Assembly (NCBI GenBank): GCA_027053145.1
Contig: JALUED010000045.1
Location: forward strand, 1 to 15,804
Length of the DNA stretch: 15,804 nt
Origin: Thermaceae bacterium
Lineage (GTDB): Bacteria; Deinococcota; Deinococci; Deinococcales; Marinithermaceae
Reading direction: 5' to 3'
The notes beneath the pieces were generated by a model. That model saw only the letters and a program-made list of their open reading frames with translations, had not been told where the DNA came from and made no database searches. Shown here one piece after another: positions 1 through 6,326 of this stretch (position 1 is the stretch's first letter; each line of letters opens with the position of its first letter). A program made the translations under genes and the position numbers.

Positions 1-304
1 TCGCCGCCAGGTCCACCACCGCGGGCACGCCGGTGAAGTCTTGGAGCACGACGCGGGCGAGTTTTAAGGGGACGTTGATCTCGCCGGGGTCGGGCTTCCA
101 GTTCGCCAGGCGCACCACGTCCTCCTCGGTGACGGTGAAGCCGTCCACGTTCCGGAGGAGGCTTTCGAGCATCACCCGGATGGAGAAGGGGAGCTTAGAG
201 ACCGGGGCGATGCCCTGGCGCTCGAGCTCCATCACGTCGAAGTAGCGGACCTTGCCGGCCGCGGTCTCAAGCGTCTTCAAGGTTCCAAACGCGTCCTTGT
301 ACAT
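1..304 (-). CDS. acnA: Aconitate hydratase, N-terminal part (runs off the left edge)
   Basis: Aconitase interconverts citrate and isocitrate in the TCA cycle in the cytoplasm. The visible N-terminus (about 101 residues) aligns from memory with the AcnA/IRP1 family: it starts MYKDAFGTLKTLE, continues with LPFSIRVMLESLLRNVDG, and reaches the family hallmark QDFTGVPAVVDLA just before the edge, where E. coli AcnA has the same string. The ATG at 302-304 is preceded by a good ribosome-binding site (AAGGAG about 3-4 bases upstream on the minus strand), which settles the start. The [4Fe-4S] cysteines lie beyond the edge and cannot be checked. It follows a leftward gene cluster after a 105-base gap holding a hairpin and C-rich leader, so it may have its own promoter or be read from upstream. 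Family assignment is firm; the AcnA subtype rests on the N-terminal match. Confidence 0.95.
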   Translation of the reverse strand, partial: MYKDAFGTLKTLETAAGKVRYFDVMELERQGIAPVSKLPFSIRVMLESLLRNVDGFTVTEEDVVRLANWKPDPGEINVPLKLARVVLQDFTGVPAVVDLAA

Positions 305-327
305 GCTGCTCCTTTCCACCCCTCCAC

Positions 328-360
328 GGGGTATGCGGGGTTAGGGTTGGTTTTTAGGGG
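328..360 (+). other. G-rich tract, quadruplex-capable, in the aconitase leader region
   Basis: The plus strand carries four G-runs: 328-331, 337-340, 344-346 and 357-360, with spacers of 5, 3 and 10 bases. This is the template strand of acnA, so the mRNA leader would be correspondingly C-rich. The sequence fits a relaxed G-quadruplex pattern (one loop is longer than 7). A small hairpin (ACCCC 318-322 with GGGGT 328-332) overlaps its left edge. Any function is inference. Confidence 0.35.
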
Positions 361-371
361 TGCTTTTTTTG

Positions 372-387
372 CCGGGGTGCGCCCCGG
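372..387. other. GC hairpin in the gap before aconitase
   Basis: CCGGGG (372-377) and CCCCGG (382-387) form a perfect 6-bp stem with a four-base loop. Seven T residues lie at 364-370, left of the stem. In the direction of local transcription (leftward) the stem is therefore followed by an A-run in the RNA, not a U-run, so it is not a canonical intrinsic terminator. It could be a leader structure, a processing site or a weak pause. It occupies the only noncoding gap longer than 100 bases within the left cluster. Confidence 0.4.
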
Positions 388-409
388 TCGCCTAGCCCTA
401 AGGATACCG

Positions 410-619
410 CTAGAGCATCCCCGCGAGGAAGCCCTCCTCGCGGACCGCTCGGATCAGGTCCATGACCGTGAGCCGGTGGGGGTCGTATTCCACCAGGACC
501 TGGCCGGGCTGGGGCACCTCGACCTTGGCGACGCCCTCGAGACGGGCAAGCGCCTCGGTGATGACCCGCATCTGTTCCTCGGTCTCGGCGCCCCGGACGC
601 CAAGCAAGACCCGATTCAT
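410..619 (-). CDS. Small HMA-fold-like protein lacking the metal-binding CxxC
   Basis: This 69-residue protein has the heavy-metal-associated (HMA, CopZ-like) beta-alpha-beta-beta-alpha-beta pattern: strand VLLGVRG (4-10), helix to about residue 29, LEGVAKVEV (28-35), QVLVEYDP (40-47), then helix and EEGF (61-64). The family's GMTCxxC loop is replaced here by GAETEEQ (10-16), and the protein has no cysteine at all. It should therefore not bind copper in the CopZ manner; it may be a degenerate or repurposed ferredoxin-like domain. The ATG at 619 is five bases after the stop of the GNAT gene, with only a weak AGGG upstream, so translation is probably coupled. It is the last tightly packed gene before the gap that leads to acnA. 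The fold is inferred from pattern; the function is unknown. Confidence 0.75.
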   Translation of the reverse strand: MNRVLLGVRGAETEEQMRVITEALARLEGVAKVEVPQPGQVLVEYDPHRLTVMDLIRAVREEGFLAGML

Positions 620-624
620 GCGCC

Positions 625-1059
625 CTATTCTAAAACACCGCGGTGGGCCCCGCGGGCGCCGCGGCTCCCCAGGGCCCGAACGAAGAGGCGGGGACCCGGC
701 ACAAAGCCGAGCTCGGTGAAGAAGGCCTCGTCCTCATCCTCGGCGGGGCAGGCGACCTCGTAGGCGGCGGCGTCGTAGGCCGACTTGACGAGGGCCAAAA
801 GGAGTGCCCGACGAACCTCGGGGCCTTCGGCCAGCAGTCGGGTGACCAAAACGGTCGCGCGGTCGCCCTGCCAGAGGGCCTGCGCCAGCACAAAACCCTG
901 GACCCGTCCGCCCTCTTCGGCGACGAAGCTGTGCCCCGTGCGGGCGAAGAAGCGGAGTGCCGCGGCTCCTGTGCGCGGGGTCTGGTGCGCGGCGAGAAGT
1001 CGGGCCTCGAGGGCGGCGAGCGTGGGTTCGTCGTCGGGGGTGATCGGTCGCACCTGCAC
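625..1059 (-). CDS. GNAT-fold acetyltransferase-like protein (DUF1999 type)
   Basis: The protein has 144 residues. The N-terminus MQVRPITPDDEPTLAALEAR is the classic GNAT opening strand and helix. It is followed by FVAEEGGRVQGFVLAQ (45-60) for strands 2-4, and EDEAFFTELGFVPGPRLFVR (109-128) resembles the C-terminal GNAT strand-helix-strand with its ELGF motif. The acetyl-CoA loop is atypical: where RxxGxG/A is expected the sequence reads TRLLAEGPEVRRALLLA (73-89), so catalysis is not assured. This resembles the Thermus DUF1999 family, known as a GNAT fold of unknown substrate. The GTG at 1059 follows the VWA gene's stop by 9 bases, and the downstream HMA-like gene starts 5 bases after this stop, so the three are very probably cotranscribed. 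The C-terminal tail after residue 129 is rich in Gly and Arg and poorly conserved in appearance. Confidence 0.75.
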   Translation of the reverse strand: MQVRPITPDDEPTLAALEARLLAAHQTPRTGAAALRFFARTGHSFVAEEGGRVQGFVLAQALWQGDRATVLVTRLLAEGPEVRRALLLALVKSAYDAAAYEVACPAEDEDEAFFTELGFVPGPRLFVRALGSRGARGAHRGVLE

Positions 1060-1068
1060 GGGCCGAGT

Positions 1069-2265
1069 CTACCGGAGCCGGCTATCCAGAAGCACCAGCG
1101 CGGCGGCGGCAAGCCAGAGGAGGGGTCCAAGCAAGCGTTCTCCTTCGGCAAGGGGCCTCGGCTTTGGCGGCGGTCGGAGCAAGGTTTCCTCGGGGGCCTC
1201 GAGCACGTAGGCGACGCCCCCGCGGATCCTCGGTGCCCTAACCCCGTCCGTGCCCAGGGGTTTCGCCGCCCGCAGGTGGGGCGCGAGAAAGTTGTAGACC
1301 AAAACGGGGAAGAAGGGCCGGTCGGCGAGGGCCCTAAGGGGCGGAAGGTAAAGGCTTTTTCCGTCGGAATAGACGAGGCCCCGACCGGCCGAATCCACCG
1401 CGAGAGGGGCAAAGCCGGGGCCCGGGGGCGGGGGCAGAGGGAGCCGTTCGCCAAGGAGCTCCGTTCCCAGCAGAAGAGGGTGTCCGGCTTCCCGGTCAAC
1501 CACAACGGCTTCCCCTTCGGCCGCTTTGGCGAAGAAGAGCGTGGGCACGGGCGGGGGTTCCGTCGGGGTGCCCGCCTGGACGGCGAGGTCGCCCCGGGTT
1601 CCGACCCGCGCCCCGAGGATCGTGAGCAGGCGGAAAAGGGCGGGGTCTTGGAGCTTTACGGCCACGGCGGGGCGGGCGCGGAGGTAGGCGCTTTGGTCGT
1701 CGAGGGTGAGGGCGTCTTTTTCCAGCAGGCGGACCTCGTGGCTGGGGGCCGGAGGCAGGGAGAGGGTCCGAAACCCACGGGCGGGAAGCCGAACCTCAAG
1801 AACCTTACCGTCCACCCGTACGCGGCGCCGGACCGGCCCCTTGCCGGTGTGGCCCAGAACAAGGAAGTCCTCGGCGAGGCGCGTGATCCCGGCATTTTCC
1901 TCCTTGCCGCCGACCGGGTAGAAGGCCGCGGGCGGCCCGGGGTCGGCGTCGCCGATCCAGGCGACGGGGGCTCCGGGGAGGGCCCGGCTCGCGGCGGCGA
2001 GGGCGGCGGCGACGTCGGTCCCCGCGTCCCCCGGCCGCCAGGCCCGCACCGCCCGCAGGAGGTCCTTCCCCGGGGCCGGACCCCGGACCTCGGGATGGAG
2101 CCCGGCCCGGACCACCACCGCCCGGGGGGTCCGCCGAAGCAGCGCCGCCGCCCGCGCCTGGGCCTCTTCCCATCGGCGGCCGGCGGCCATCGAGGCGCTG
2201 GCGTCGAGCACCACGATGAGCCTCTGGGGAGGAGCCTTGAGCTTGGGGTTTGCTAGCCCGAGCAC
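1069..2265 (-). CDS. BatA-like von Willebrand factor A membrane protein
   Basis: From the only canonical start in frame (GTG at 2265) the protein has 398 residues, but its true N-terminus probably lies further upstream (see 2266-2457). It carries a VWA domain with an intact metal-ion-dependent adhesion site: DASAS at 21-25, Thr in GTD (82-84), and Asp in WIGDAD (103-108). A long beta-rich region follows, and a single C-terminal hydrophobic helix (LLGPLLWLAAAALVLL, about 378-393) ends in a basic tail. This matches the aerotolerance (Bat) membrane VWA proteins, whose VWA domain sits outside the membrane and whose partner is usually a MoxR-type AAA+ ATPase; no MoxR gene is in this window. It overlaps or abuts the exported protein gene upstream and lies 9 bases from the GNAT gene downstream. 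The VWA assignment is firm; the biological role is inferred only. Confidence 0.85.
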   Translation of the reverse strand: MLGLANPKLKAPPQRLIVVLDASASMAAGRRWEEAQARAAALLRRTPRAVVVRAGLHPEVRGPAPGKDLLRAVRAWRPGDAGTDVAAALAAASRALPGAPVAWIGDADPGPPAAFYPVGGKEENAGITRLAEDFLVLGHTGKGPVRRRVRVDGKVLEVRLPARGFRTLSLPPAPSHEVRLLEKDALTLDDQSAYLRARPAVAVKLQDPALFRLLTILGARVGTRGDLAVQAGTPTEPPPVPTLFFAKAAEGEAVVVDREAGHPLLLGTELLGERLPLPPPPGPGFAPLAVDSAGRGLVYSDGKSLYLPPLRALADRPFFPVLVYNFLAPHLRAAKPLGTDGVRAPRIRGGVAYVLEAPEETLLRPPPKPRPLAEGERLLGPLLWLAAAALVLLDSRLR

Positions 2266-2457
2266 AACGAGCGCTCCGGCCAGGGGCAGGAGGAGCGCGC
2301 GGGGGCGGGCGACAAAGCGCCGGGCCCCGGCCCTACGCCAGAGGAAAACCCCGGCGCGTGGTAGCCGCCGGGGCTGCCGCCGCCGGCTCAGCCAGTAAAG
2401 GAGCGGCGGCAGGACGAAGAGCCCCCAAAGCCAAAGGGGGTTTTCAAACGTTACCAG
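2266..2457 (-). other. In-frame upstream extension encoding the BatA N-terminal membrane anchor; non-canonical start
   Basis: Reading the VWA frame back from 2265 gives 64 open codons with a typical Bat N-terminus: VTFENPLWLWGLFVLPPLL, then a basic stretch (SRRRQPRRLPR) and a second hydrophobic segment (ALLLPLAGALVVLGL) that runs into the annotated protein. No ATG, GTG or TTG occurs in frame here. A strong GGAGGT (minus strand, 2461-2466) ends three bases before an in-frame CTG (2455-2457), followed by GTA (2452-2454), and the upstream gene stops with TAA at 2451-2453. Either CTG is used, or an ancestral GTG overlapping a TGA stop (GTGA) became GTAA. Coding is well supported by the membrane pattern; which codon starts it is not. 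Confidence 0.7.
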
Positions 2458-4004
2458 CGCACCTCCGCAAACCCGTAGCTCACCCGGCGGTCGCCCTCAA
2501 TCCGGGCGTAGCTGTAGCCTGCGCCGAGGCGGTCGCCGAGGAAGGCAAGGAAGCTGGCCACGCGCCGGCCGAACTCCATCATGGCCTGGAGCTCCTCGGG
2601 GTCCTCGACGAATAACGGCATGCTGGAGACGAGCTGTTCGCCCGCGAGTTTGAGCGCGGGGCCCGGCTTGCTAAAGCCGAGCACGACCGCGTCTTTTGGG
2701 TAGCGCTCGGCCAGGCGGCGGTAGTCGGGGTCCTCGCCGAGCTTGGGTCCAGCCAGGGCTTGGGCCGCGGCCTCGCTGGTGGCGAGCACGATCCGGTCGC
2801 CGAGGTTGAAAAGGAAGACGGGTTGGCCGATCCCGAGCGTGATCTTTTTCCCCGCATAAGGGCCTACACGGTAGGGCTTGACCTCGAATCCCCCTTGGCC
2901 CTCGGGGGTGCTGGCCGCGGCGAGCATCTGAAGCCAGGTTAGGAGGGTGGTTTCGGCGGTGAGGTCGTCCCGGGCCTCGAGGTAAAGGAGCATATCGCCC
3001 AGGGGTTTTTGCAGAACCTGGGCGGGGTTTTCGCTGGGAAAGGCAAAGGAGACGATGGCGAGGCGGTCCCCAAAGGCCTTAAGGTCTAGGCTAAAGTCCA
3101 CCTCGAGGTCCTTGAAAAGCGCGTTCAGGTAGTGCGCGGCCCCGGGTAAGGGGAAGCAGTAGCTGGCTACCGAGTCGGCCTTGGGGAAGTCGGCGAGGGG
3201 CCAGGGGCGGCAGTTTCGGAGAAGGACTTCGGCGAGCTCGGGGTCCGCTTGGCGATCCAGGGCGAAGATCCCTCGGCCTTCGAGACCTTCCTTGACCACC
3301 TCCAGGCTCCCCGCAAGGAGCTTCGGCGCACGGGCAAGCCGAAGCACGCGCTCCGGGGCTTCCATCTGACGAAGGTAGGGCTCGGCAAGGGCCGAAAGCG
3401 GGCGGAAGTCCAGGTACCAAACGACGTCCCCTTTTAGGGGGAACGAAAGCCCCTTGGCTACGTTGGGCTCGAAGATGGCCTTAGCCATGGCCGGGGTGCT
3501 GGCGGGGTAGCCGAGGAATAGAAGGGTGTCCCCCCGGTAGCCGGCGAGGGTTTTGTAGTCTCCCTCGCCGAACGCCTTTACGTTCCAGCCGGCCCGGTTT
3601 TGGGTTTTGCCCAGGGCCTTTTTCAGCTCGTCCAAGTACGTTTTTTGGGCCTTGGCGGAGGGCCTTGCCAGGGCGAGAAAGCTGCCGTCGGGGTAGACGG
3701 CAAGGAGCCCTTCTTGGCCGACCGCGTCCACACTGAAAAGCCGAAGGATGCGTTCGGCTTCGGCCCGGGCCTTAGGATCTTGGTTTTCCTGGTCGAAAAG
3801 CTCAAGAAGGTCTTGGACGGTGAGCTTTTGGCGCTTGAGCTCGGCTTGGAGGTCCACGAAATAAGCTTTCTTAACCGCAAGGTTCTGTAGGTAAAGGGCA
3901 AAAACCGCGCCCTTGGGGGCGAGGGCGGGCAGGCTTTTGGCGAGGCTTGAGGTCGGGAGCAAGACGCCCAGTAAGGCCAGGGCATAACGAACGGCTCTTT
4001 TCAT
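2451..4004 (-). CDS. Exported DUF3352-like protein of unknown function
   Basis: The protein has 517 residues and a clear signal peptide: MKRAVRYALALLGVLLPTSS then LA, with likely cleavage after Ala22. No further membrane segment is evident, so it should be periplasmic or surface-exposed. The mature part alternates beta-strand-like and helical stretches and repeats phrases such as GDYKTLAGYRGDTLLFLGYP and GDRIVLATSEAAAQALAGP. This layout recalls DUF3352-type exported proteins, which evaluate as two related halves. I recognise no catalytic motif. The ATG at 4004 has a GGAGGG ribosome-binding site. The gene starts 21 bases after the tsaB stop, and its last codons contain the ribosome-binding site of the VWA gene, so the two are translationally coupled. 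That suggests joint work at the cell envelope, although the function is unknown. The family label is moderate confidence. Confidence 0.8.
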   Translation of the reverse strand: MKRAVRYALALLGVLLPTSSLAKSLPALAPKGAVFALYLQNLAVKKAYFVDLQAELKRQKLTVQDLLELFDQENQDPKARAEAERILRLFSVDAVGQEGLLAVYPDGSFLALARPSAKAQKTYLDELKKALGKTQNRAGWNVKAFGEGDYKTLAGYRGDTLLFLGYPASTPAMAKAIFEPNVAKGLSFPLKGDVVWYLDFRPLSALAEPYLRQMEAPERVLRLARAPKLLAGSLEVVKEGLEGRGIFALDRQADPELAEVLLRNCRPWPLADFPKADSVASYCFPLPGAAHYLNALFKDLEVDFSLDLKAFGDRLAIVSFAFPSENPAQVLQKPLGDMLLYLEARDDLTAETTLLTWLQMLAAASTPEGQGGFEVKPYRVGPYAGKKITLGIGQPVFLFNLGDRIVLATSEAAAQALAGPKLGEDPDYRRLAERYPKDAVVLGFSKPGPALKLAGEQLVSSMPLFVEDPEELQAMMEFGRRVASFLAFLGDRLGAGYSYARIEGDRRVSYGFAEVRW

Positions 4005-4025
4005 AGCCCTCCGATTCTAGCACGG

Positions 4026-4553
4026 TTATAGGTAATGGGCGGAAAAGCCCCGCTTCCCCTCGCCAATAGCGCGGGCGCCCAGCCGCGCCAGCGCCCGGCC
4101 CGAGGGCGGGGCGTCGAGGAGGCGGCAGGGGGCGAGCGCCTGGAAGGCCTCGAGCTCGAGCTTTTCCGGCCCCCAGCGCCGCTCCTCTCCGGCGTAGAGG
4201 GCGGCGTAGACCAGCCGGTTCCGGGCGGCGATGCCGACCGCGACCTCTTTGCGACCGGGCACCCGCGCGGCCACGGCATCCAGCGTGTCCACGCCCACGA
4301 AGGGCACCCCAAGGGCGCGGGCAAGCCCCTGGGCGAAGGCGAGGCCCACCCGGAGCCCGGTGTAGGACCCTGGCCCCTGGCCGGCGGCGACGCCTTCGAT
4401 CTCGGCGAGCCGGGTCCCGGCCCGCGCAAGGAAGCGCTCAAGCACCGGCACCAGCATCTCCCCCTGCCGGCGCTCGGCGCGGATGGCGAGCTCGGCCTCG
4501 GGGGTGCCGAAGACCAGGTAGGGGGTCGCGGTGTCCACCGCGAGGACGCGCAT
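4026..4553 (-). CDS. tsaB: tRNA threonylcarbamoyladenosine biosynthesis protein TsaB
   Basis: TsaB is the non-catalytic partner that dimerises with TsaD in making t6A at position 37 of ANN-decoding tRNAs. The 175-residue product starts MRVLAVDTATPYLVFG (family LALDTS) and carries the diagnostic GQGPGSYTGLRVGLAFAQGL (58-77) and GVDTLDAVA (87-95). It is shorter than the roughly 230 residues of E. coli TsaB, missing mostly the C-terminal part, which is common in compact homologues. I chose the ATG at 4553 because the protein begins at the conserved first strand there. An upstream extension would run antisense into the ligase gene. A -10 box (TAGCCT) lies 7 bases upstream, suggesting a leaderless message. 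It is the first gene of the leftward cluster and is divergent from the ligase gene. Confidence 0.95.
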   Translation of the reverse strand: MRVLAVDTATPYLVFGTPEAELAIRAERRQGEMLVPVLERFLARAGTRLAEIEGVAAGQGPGSYTGLRVGLAFAQGLARALGVPFVGVDTLDAVAARVPGRKEVAVGIAARNRLVYAALYAGEERRWGPEKLELEAFQALAPCRLLDAPPSGRALARLGARAIGEGKRGFSAHYL

Positions 4554-4560
4554 GGTCCCC

Positions 4561-4589
4561 AGGCTATAAAGTGGGGGCATGACCTTCAA
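4561..4589 (-). promoter_or_regulatory. Candidate tsaB promoter (leaderless type)
   Basis: On the minus strand, TAGCCT (4561-4566) fits the TANNNT -10 pattern and ends 7 bases before the ATG. Seventeen bases upstream is TTGAAG (4584-4589), a 4 of 6 match to the -35 consensus, inside codons 2-4 of the ligase gene. There is no Shine-Dalgarno sequence. Leaderless genes with this -10 geometry are established for Deinococcus. Confidence 0.55.
4567..4572 (+). promoter_or_regulatory. Candidate -10 box of the DNA ligase gene
   Basis: TAAAGT (4567-4572) fits TANNNT and ends exactly 6 bases before the ligase ATG, which has no good ribosome-binding site except the G-run GGGGG (4573-4577). An overlapping TATAAA (4565-4570) is an alternative. 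It directly abuts the tsaB -10 box on the opposite strand. No clear -35 is visible. Confidence 0.45.
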
Positions 4590-6294
4590 ACGTTTCGCCG
4601 AGTACCTGGCGAAGATCGAGGCCGAAAGCGGCCGGCTTGCGATCATCCGCTTGCTCTCGGAGCTCTTTGCCGAGCTTGCGCCCGAAGAGCTTCCCAAGGC
4701 GGTGCTGCTTCTTGTTGGCCGGGTGGCGCCGGAGTTTACCGGGCTTGAGTTCGGCGTAGCCGAAAAGGAGGCGGCCAAAGCGCTTGCGCTCGCGGTGGGG
4801 GCGGACGAGGCCGAGGTCTGGCGGCGGGTTCGGGAGCTCGGCGACGTGGGCCGCGCGGCCCAAGAGCTCCTCCCCGAGCGCGAGGGTGGGCTTCCCCTTC
4901 TCGAGGTCTTCGCCGAGCTCCTCGCCTTGGCCGAGGACGCGGGGCCGGGCTCCCAGCTCCGGAAGCGCGAGCGGCTTGCCGAGCTCTTAAAGCGGGCAAG
5001 CCCCCTTGAGGCGGTCTACATCCTTCGCATCGTCACCGGCCGGCTCCGGCTTGGGGTGGGGGAGGCGACGATCCTCGAGGCCCTCGCCCAAGCGGTGCTC
5101 GGCGATCGGAAGAAGCGGCCGCTCCTTGAGCGCGCCTATAACCTCACGTCCGACCTCGCCTACGTCGCCGAGCTTGCGCTCGAAGGGGAAGAGGCGCTTA
5201 GGAACGTCCGAGTCCAGGTCGGCAAGCCGATCCGCATGATGCTCGCCGAGCGCCTCCCCAACGCCGAGGCGATCATGAAGAAGCTGGGCCGCCACCTCGC
5301 CGAATACAAGTACGACGGCGAGCGCATCCAGGTGCACTTCGACGGCGAGCGGTTTTGGGTCTACTCCCGACGGATCGAGAACATTACCCACCAGTACCCC
5401 GATCTGCTCGAGGCCTTCCGGGCCCACCTGAAAAAGCCCTACATCCTCGAGGCCGAGGCGGTGGTCTTCGACCCCGACACCGGCGAGCTGCTTCCCTTCC
5501 AGTACGTCCTGAACCGGAAGGTGAAGCACCTCACCCCCGAGCTTTTGGAGAAGTACCCGGTCAAGGCCTTCGTCTTCGAGCTCCTCTACCTGGACGGCGA
5601 GGTCCTGGTGGATCTCCCCCTCGTCGAGCGGCGCGCGCGGCTTGAGGCCTTCGTCCCCAGGACCGACCGCTTCGAGCCCAGCCGCCGCCGCTGGATCGAG
5701 AACGCCGAGGAACTCGAGGCCTTCTTCGACGAGGCCCTCGAGGTCGGCGACGAGGGGCTCATGTGCAAGCGCCCCGACGGCAACTACGAGGCCGGCAAGC
5801 GGGGCTTCAAGTGGGTCAAGTTCAAGCGGGCCGCCGGCGGCCGCCTCGCCGACACCCTCGACCTGGTGGTGGTGGGCGCCTGGTGGGGGCGCGGGCGGCG
5901 GAGCGGCACTTACGGCTCGCTCCTTGTAGCGAGCTATAACCCCGAGGAGGACCGCTTCGAGACCGTCACCAAGGTGGGGTCCGGCTTCACCGACGAGGAC
6001 CTCCAAAAGACCCTCCCCGCCCGGCTCGATCCTCTTCGCCGGGAGGGGCCGGCGCCCCGAGTTTGGGCGTTCCTCGAGCCCGACGTCTGGTTTGACCCCG
6101 GCCTCGTGATCGAGGTCGAGGCCCAGGAGGTCACCCTCTCGCCCAACCATACCTGCGCCTACGGCAAGGTCAAGGAGGGCCGGGGGCTCGCCCTACGCTT
6201 TCCCCGCTTCCTGCGCTACCGCGACGACAAGAGCCCCGAGGAGGCCACCACCTCGGACGAGGTGGTGGAGCTCTACCGGCTTCAATGGAAGTAG
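4579..6294 (+). CDS. lig: ATP-dependent DNA ligase (archaeal/DNA ligase I type)
   Basis: This 571-residue ligase has the full archaeal-type architecture. An N-terminal helical DNA-binding domain (about 1-205, with RIVTGRLRLGVGEATILEAL near 150-169) is followed by the adenylation domain with the catalytic lysine K244 in motif I (YKYDGER, 243-249), motif III (FVFELLYLDG, 331-340), motif IV (DEGLMCK, 391-397) and motif V (KWVKFK, 411-416). A C-terminal OB-fold ends with VIEVEAQEVTLSP and helix-strand motif VI-like residues (ALRFPRFLRYRDDK). It seals nicked DNA using ATP. Bacteria normally rely on NAD-dependent LigA, so this is an extra ligase, plausibly acquired from archaea or shared with Aquifex-like thermophiles. 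All catalytic motifs look intact. The start is fixed by the conserved N-terminus and the divergent tsaB start 25 bases away. The DsbA-like gene follows after 32 bases. Confidence 0.95.
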   Translation: MTFKRFAEYLAKIEAESGRLAIIRLLSELFAELAPEELPKAVLLLVGRVAPEFTGLEFGVAEKEAAKALALAVGADEAEVWRRVRELGDVGRAAQELLPEREGGLPLLEVFAELLALAEDAGPGSQLRKRERLAELLKRASPLEAVYILRIVTGRLRLGVGEATILEALAQAVLGDRKKRPLLERAYNLTSDLAYVAELALEGEEALRNVRVQVGKPIRMMLAERLPNAEAIMKKLGRHLAEYKYDGERIQVHFDGERFWVYSRRIENITHQYPDLLEAFRAHLKKPYILEAEAVVFDPDTGELLPFQYVLNRKVKHLTPELLEKYPVKAFVFELLYLDGEVLVDLPLVERRARLEAFVPRTDRFEPSRRRWIENAEELEAFFDEALEVGDEGLMCKRPDGNYEAGKRGFKWVKFKRAAGGRLADTLDLVVVGAWWGRGRRSGTYGSLLVASYNPEEDRFETVTKVGSGFTDEDLQKTLPARLDPLRREGPAPRVWAFLEPDVWFDPGLVIEVEAQEVTLSPNHTCAYGKVKEGRGLALRFPRFLRYRDDKSPEEATTSDEVVELYRLQWK

Positions 6295-6326
6295 CTTCTC
6301 ATCTCCTGAGAGGGTAGGAAAGAGCT

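Noticed and set aside
364..387. Hairpin with a T-run as an intrinsic terminator
   Set aside because: The T-run precedes the stem on the plus strand, and transcription here is leftward, so the RNA would carry an A-run after the stem.
643..2256. Long plus-strand open frame (537 codons) opposite the VWA and GNAT genes
   Set aside because: It is antisense to genes with clear domains, is rich in Gly, Arg and Pro without any domain pattern, and is typical of the open antisense frames of GC-rich coding DNA.
4554..4778. Upstream extension of the tsaB frame by 75 codons
   Set aside because: It would run antisense into the ligase gene and precede the conserved TsaB N-terminus; the ATG at 4553 matches the family start.
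4987..6150. Long minus-strand open frame opposite the ligase
   Set aside because: Fully antisense to a ligase with intact motifs; its composition is a reflection of the ligase codons.
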